Below, one piece after another: positions 60,412 through 64,000 of a DNA stretch of 64,000 bases. Every line of letters starts with the position of its first letter. The first letter of the stretch is position 1. The stretch spans positions 2,368,001-2,432,000 of the forward strand of contig NC_015677.1 of assembly GCF_000215705.1 (NCBI RefSeq), given 5' to 3'. Source of the DNA: Ramlibacter tataouinensis TTB310. Its GTDB lineage: Bacteria; Pseudomonadota; Gammaproteobacteria; Burkholderiales; Burkholderiaceae_C. The position numbers and the translations under genes are program-made. Below the pieces are notes generated by a model. It made no database searches and had not been told where the DNA came from. It saw nothing but the letters and a program-made list of their open reading frames with translations.

Positions 60412-61640
60412 TTATTTAGTGGCGTCAGCGGTGCCCTCCTGCTTGCGGCGGATGACACCGGCCCGGCGCTCGTCCTCCTTGTAGAAGTAGCCCCGCTCCT
60501 GGTTCCGCCAGGTGCCCAGCCACAGCATGTTCGCCGAGATGGCGTCGTGGTCCGTCGGCGAGAACGCCCGCTCGTACGTCGTCACCACGCCACGGTAGGT
60601 GTTGCTCGGGTTTTCCAGCGCCTTCTTGAGGCCGGCGCCGGACAGGTCGCCCTTGGAGTCGAACATGGCGCGCAGCAGCAGGTGGACGCTGTCGTAGGTC
60701 TGGGCGGCGGACATCATGGAGCCGATGGGCTGCTCCTTGCCCAGCTTGCCATACGAGCGCAGAAAGGTGCTGTTGCGCTCGAGGAAGGGATTGGGCAGCA
60801 CGGTTTGCACCATCAGCGCACCTTCCACCTTGCCGGCCGACTTGTCGAAGGCCGAGGCGTGCGACAGCCCCCAGGGGCCGAACTGCGGCACCTTCCAGCC
60901 GACCGCCGCACGGCTGGCCGAGATCACGCCGGACTCGGGTCCGACAGTCCACCCGATCAGCGAGTCGGCGCCGGACGCCTTGAGCTGGCGCATTTCCTCC
61001 TCCAGGCTGGTCACCCCCACCTTGAAGCGCACCACCGCCTGTGGCTTGAGGTTGGCGCGGCCCAAGGCGGCTTCCAGGTCCTTGAGGCCGGCATCGCCGT
61101 AGCCGGTGGAGTCCACCAGCAGTGCCACCTTGTTCAAGCCGCGCTTGACGATCTCGTCCACCAGGAACTGGGTCTGCAGCTGGTCGCGCGCCGAGGTGCG
61201 GAAGACGTAGCTTTCGGCCGGCGGGTACTTGGCCGTGATGGCCGTGCCGGTGGCGCAAGGCACGATCAGCACGTGCCTGTTGGCCTGGAACACGTCCAGC
61301 GCCTTCATGGCCACCCGGTGTTGCAAAAGCCTATCGTGGCCGTGACTTTCTCCTTGAGCACCAGCTCTTCCGCGTGCTTGAGGCCCTGGTCGTTGTTGGC
61401 CGCGTCGTCGCGCACCACCAGTTCCAGCGGGCGGCCCAGGTAGCCGCCGACCTGGTTGATCTCGTTGACCGCCACCTGGGCGCCGACGCGCGCACTGTTG
61501 CCCATGTCGGACGAGCCGCTGGTCAGCGGGAACACCAGCCCGATGCGGATCGGCTTGGGCCCGCCCTGGGAGGCCGCCATCAGGGGGGCGACCAAGGCGA
61601 AAGCCACGGGAGCAAAACGGAACCAACGGGACATCATCAT
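60412..61640 (-). pseudogene. Branched-chain-amino-acid-type ABC substrate-binding protein, broken by a 1-nt frameshift
   Basis: Periplasmic-binding protein of the LivK/Peripla_BP_6 type. The first 109 codons from ATG 61640 (GGAGG at good spacing) encode a signal peptide and KPIRIGLVFPLTSGSSDMGN up to TATIGFCNTGWP-stop. The rest continues in another frame as VAMKALDVFQANRHVLIVPC to the stop at 60412. The full span of 1229 nt is one base short of 410 codons. The break lies at about 61312-61318, in a CCCGG run (minus strand ACACCGGGTGG, where ACACCGG-n-GTGG is expected). Both halves are otherwise well kept, so the lesion is recent or a sequence error. A later internal start could give only a leaderless fragment. 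Confidence 0.88.
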
Positions 61641-61778
61641 GGAGACCTCCGGCAGGACGTCGAGGCAAGAGAGGCGAGAGAAGACCATCTTGCGGATGAG
61701 CCATCTCTTCGAAAAGCGGGGTTTTCCATCAGTTGCCCGCTTGAGGCGGGCCGGATCGCGCGGCTATGCTTGGCCTTC

Positions 61779-62525
61779 ATGCGGCTTCCGTGGCTGGATC
61801 CAGGCGATCCCTTTCCCAATCCCTCGCAGGCCTGGGGGCCTGAGCAGGCTGCGCCCGGGCTGCTGGCCGCCGGCGGCGCACTGGACGTGGACAGCCTGTG
61901 CCGAGCCTATGCTGGCGGCATCTTCCCCTGGTTCAGCGAGGGCCAGCCCATCCTGTGGTGGAGCACCGATCCGCGCATGGTGCTTTTCACCGACGAGTTC
62001 AGGCTGCACCGCTCGCTGCGCAAGACGCTGTCCCGCTTCATCGAAACCTCCGGTTGCGAGCTGCGCATCGACACCGTCTTCGACGCGGTGATCCGCGCCT
62101 GCGCCGGCAGTCCGCGCGAAGGCCAGGCAGGCACCTGGATCGTGCCGGACATGGTGAAAGCCTACACGGCTCTGCACCGGGCCGGCCACGCGCACAGCGT
62201 CGAGACCTGGATCGACGGCGAGCTGGCGGGCGGGCTGTACTGCGTGGCGATGGGACAGGCGGTGTTCGGCGAGTCCATGTTCACGCGGCGCACCGATGCC
62301 TCCAAGATCGCGCTGGCCGGGCTGGTGGCGTTTTGCCGCCACCACGGCGTGCGCCTGATCGACTGCCAGCAGAACACCCGGCACCTGGCATCGATGGGAG
62401 CACGCGAAATCCCGCGGTCGGACTTCGTGGCGCAGGTGGCCCACAACAGGTTGAAACCGGCCCTTCGCTGGCGATTCGACCCCGTATACTGGCACGACCT
62501 CCTGCTGCCGAGGCCCTCCGCGTGA
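61779..62525 (+). CDS. aat: Leucyl/phenylalanyl-tRNA-protein transferase Aat
   Basis: 248 aa. It adds Leu or Phe to proteins with N-terminal Arg or Lys, marking them for ClpS/ClpAP. The motif [20 protein letters not shown] is near residues 47-66, and [20 protein letters not shown] and [20 protein letters not shown] follow. The ATG at 61779 gives the normal length. The stop overlaps the GTG of bpt (GTGA), so the two N-degron transferases are co-translated. Cytoplasmic. Confidence 0.96.
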   Translation: MRLPWLDPGDPFPNPSQAWGPEQAAPGLLAAGGALDVDSLCRAYAGGIFPWFSEGQPILWWSTDPRMVLFTDEFRLHRSLRKTLSRFIETSGCELRIDTVFDAVIRACAGSPREGQAGTWIVPDMVKAYTALHRAGHAHSVETWIDGELAGGLYCVAMGQAVFGESMFTRRTDASKIALAGLVAFCRHHGVRLIDCQQNTRHLASMGAREIPRSDFVAQVAHNRLKPALRWRFDPVYWHDLLLPRPSA

Positions 62526-63268
62526 CGCACCTCAAGGACCTTCCGCTCCAGACACTGCAGTTCTACGCGACTGCGCCCTACCCGTGCAGCTACCTGCCCG
62601 GCAAGCAGGCGCGATCGCAGGTGGCCACGCCCAGCCACCTGATCCACAACGACGCGTACTCCGACCTGGTGACCAGCGGCTTCCGCCGCAGCGGCATGTT
62701 CACCTACCGGCCCTACTGCGACGGTTGCCGCGCCTGCGTCCCCTTGCGCGTGCTGGCCGACCGCTTCAAGCCCGACCGCAGCCAGCGACGCGCCTGGGCC
62801 CGCCATGGGAACCTGCAGGCCCGCGTACTCAAGCTGTGCTTCGTGCCCGAGCACTACCACCTGTACTTGCGCTACCAGAACGGCCGCCACGCCGGCGGCG
62901 GCATGGACCACGACAGCATCGACCAGTACACGCAGTTCCTGCTGCAAAGCCGGGTCAACTCGCGGCTGGTGGAGTTCCGCGAGAGCCGGCCCGATGGCTC
63001 GCCCGGGCCGCTGCGCATGGTGTCCATCCTGGATGTCCTGGGCGACGGCCTGTCGGCGGTCTACACCTTCTACGAACCGGACCCCACCGCCAGCTACGGC
63101 ACCTACAGCGTGCTGTGGCAGATCGAGCAGGCGCGTCAGCTCAAGCTGCCCCACGTGTACCTGGGCTACTGGATAGGCCAGAGCCCGAAGATGAGCTACA
63201 AGGCGCGCTTCCAGCCGCACGAGGTGTTGCTCGACGGCATCTGGACCGCGGGCTCCGGGCCCCGCTGA
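62522..63268 (+). CDS. bpt: Aspartate/glutamate leucyltransferase Bpt
   Basis: 248 aa from a GTG inside the aat stop. Bpt adds Leu to proteins starting with Asp or Glu, the second bacterial N-degron branch. Family motifs: [36 protein letters not shown] with the conserved cysteines, and [20 protein letters not shown]. No better ATG lies nearby. The aat-bpt pairing is usual in proteobacteria. Cytoplasmic. Confidence 0.95.
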   Translation: MTHLKDLPLQTLQFYATAPYPCSYLPGKQARSQVATPSHLIHNDAYSDLVTSGFRRSGMFTYRPYCDGCRACVPLRVLADRFKPDRSQRRAWARHGNLQARVLKLCFVPEHYHLYLRYQNGRHAGGGMDHDSIDQYTQFLLQSRVNSRLVEFRESRPDGSPGPLRMVSILDVLGDGLSAVYTFYEPDPTASYGTYSVLWQIEQARQLKLPHVYLGYWIGQSPKMSYKARFQPHEVLLDGIWTAGSGPR

Positions 63269-63280
63269 CGTTTCACAAGA

Positions 63281-63308
63281 TAAAATCGGGCAATTCCGCC
63301 GATTGCCC
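63281..63308 (+). promoter_or_regulatory. Possible -10 (TAAAAT) and palindrome before the IclR gene
   Basis: TAAAAT at 63281-63286 could be a -10 element. GGGCAAT and ATTGCCC (63288-63308) form a 7-bp palindrome with a 7-nt loop that abuts the ATG, where a repressor or hairpin would block initiation. No Shine-Dalgarno is visible. Autoregulation, common in IclR proteins, is a possible reading. Confidence 0.35.
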
Positions 63309-64000
63309 ATGAGAAAGTCTTCCGCCCCTGCCACGCCGACCATCCAGGTCATCGAGCGCATGTTCGCGCTGATCGACGTGCTGGCGTCACGAGAGGAGCC
63401 GGTCGCGCTCAAGGAGATCAGCGAGCGCACCGGCCTGCATCCCTCCACCACGCACCGCATCCTCAACGACCTGGCCGCCGGTCGCTTCGTCGACCGGCCG
63501 GAGCCCGGCTGCTACCGCCTGGGCATGCGCCTGCTGGAGCTGGGAAACCTGGTCAAGGGCCGGCTGAACGTCCGCGACGCCGCGCTGGTGCCCATGCGCG
63601 AGCTCCACAAACTGATCCAGCAGCCCGTCAACCTCAGCATGCGCCAGGGGGACGAGATCGTCTACATCGAGCGCGCCTACAGCGAACGCTCGGGCATGCA
63701 GGTGGTCCGGGCCATTGGCGGCCGTGCGCCGTTGCACCTGACTTCCACCGGCAAGCTGTTCCTGGCGGCGGACGATCCGCCGCGCGTGCGCGCCTATGCC
63801 ACCCGCACCGGCCTGGCCGGCCACACCCGCAACAGCATCACGCAGTTGGCCGCTCTTGAGCGGGAACTGGCGAAGGCGCGGCAGTACGGCATCGCGCGAG
63901 ACAACGAGGAGCTGGAGTTGGGGGTGCGGTGCATGGCGGCCGGCATCTACGACGACCAGAGCCGGCTGGTGGCAGGGCTGTCGATCTCGGCCCCCGCCGA
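63309..64000 (+). CDS. IclR-family transcriptional regulator (partial, 3' end outside window)
   Basis: 230 codons are visible and the frame is open at the edge; the family is about 250-270 aa. The N-terminal winged helix (about residues 12-75) has VALKEISERTGLHPSTTHRI and LNDLAAGRFVDR. The ligand domain follows, with YRLGMRLLELG, VYIERAYSERSGMQVVRAIG and LHLTSTGKLFLA, then NEELELGVRCMAAGIYDD. The effector cannot be told, and the target genes may lie to the right. It starts 40 bp after bpt. Confidence 0.93.
   Translation, partial: MRKSSAPATPTIQVIERMFALIDVLASREEPVALKEISERTGLHPSTTHRILNDLAAGRFVDRPEPGCYRLGMRLLELGNLVKGRLNVRDAALVPMRELHKLIQQPVNLSMRQGDEIVYIERAYSERSGMQVVRAIGGRAPLHLTSTGKLFLAADDPPRVRAYATRTGLAGHTRNSITQLAALERELAKARQYGIARDNEELELGVRCMAAGIYDDQSRLVAGLSISAPA

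Overview
This 64 kb window is very GC-rich and densely coded, with most genes joined by 4-base stop/start overlaps. The gene content points to a betaproteobacterium of the Burkholderiales, probably Comamonadaceae (Ramlibacter/Variovorax-like). The pointers are a DUF934 gene beside a cysI-type sulfite reductase, an adjacent aat-bpt pair, the fdxA plus type-2 ferredoxin-NADP reductase pair, and a DUF4347 giant surface protein. No species call is possible from sequence alone.

Region 1 (1-10014) is a phosphonate locus. phnGHIJ (C-P lyase core, phnJ cut by the window edge) runs left. Divergently, phnF - DUF1045 (2H phosphoesterase) - phnN - phnO runs right and meets phnCDE plus a PhnZ-like HD protein. 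A metallo-beta-lactamase-fold exported protein lies divergent from phnC. It is followed by a pair of inverted hairpin elements (10054-10283).

Region 2 (10330-20291) is sulfur assimilation: a sulfate-binding protein, yggX, mnmC, then cysI - DUF934 - cysH - cysD - cysN, then a 7Fe ferredoxin and its reductase. Two copies of a 12-bp palindrome TTATnCGnATAA sit in front of the sulfate-binding gene and cysI. Cysteine patterns indicate an APS reductase; cysN has no fused APS kinase.

Region 3 (20288-30193, minus strand) is the most interesting part. A TPP riboswitch leads an apparently single operon of eleven genes, almost all overlapping by 4 bp: thiD - luxE-like - luxC-like - ABC ATPase - permease - NMT1-type binding protein - SDR - thiE - thiO - thiS - thiG. 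A complete acid-to-aldehyde reducing pair of the luminescence type, plus a dehydrogenase and an importer, is thus locked into thiamine biosynthesis. There is no luxAB or luxD. I infer an uptake-and-reduction salvage route for a carboxylated thiamine precursor or breakdown product; this is a hypothesis.

Region 4 (30302-31306) holds tRNA-Asn with a terminator and two small unknown genes.

Region 5 (31417-60102, minus strand) is one surface-protein/export locus. A 7461-residue protein (DUF4347, SdrB-like domain, more than twenty Ig/cadherin-like repeat units) is followed by a TolC-family lipoprotein, a periplasmic adaptor, a GAF-HlyD-like adaptor and an M50 protease fused to an adaptor domain. 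No ABC or RND pump is present, although this is the standard partner for such adaptors. The repeats show strong DNA-level homogenisation (654-bp and about 0.91-kb periods, with one exact 288-bp duplication).

Region 6 (60412-64000) holds a branched-chain-amino-acid-type binding protein broken by a 1-nt frameshift, the N-degron transferases aat and bpt, and the start of an IclR regulator that runs off the window.
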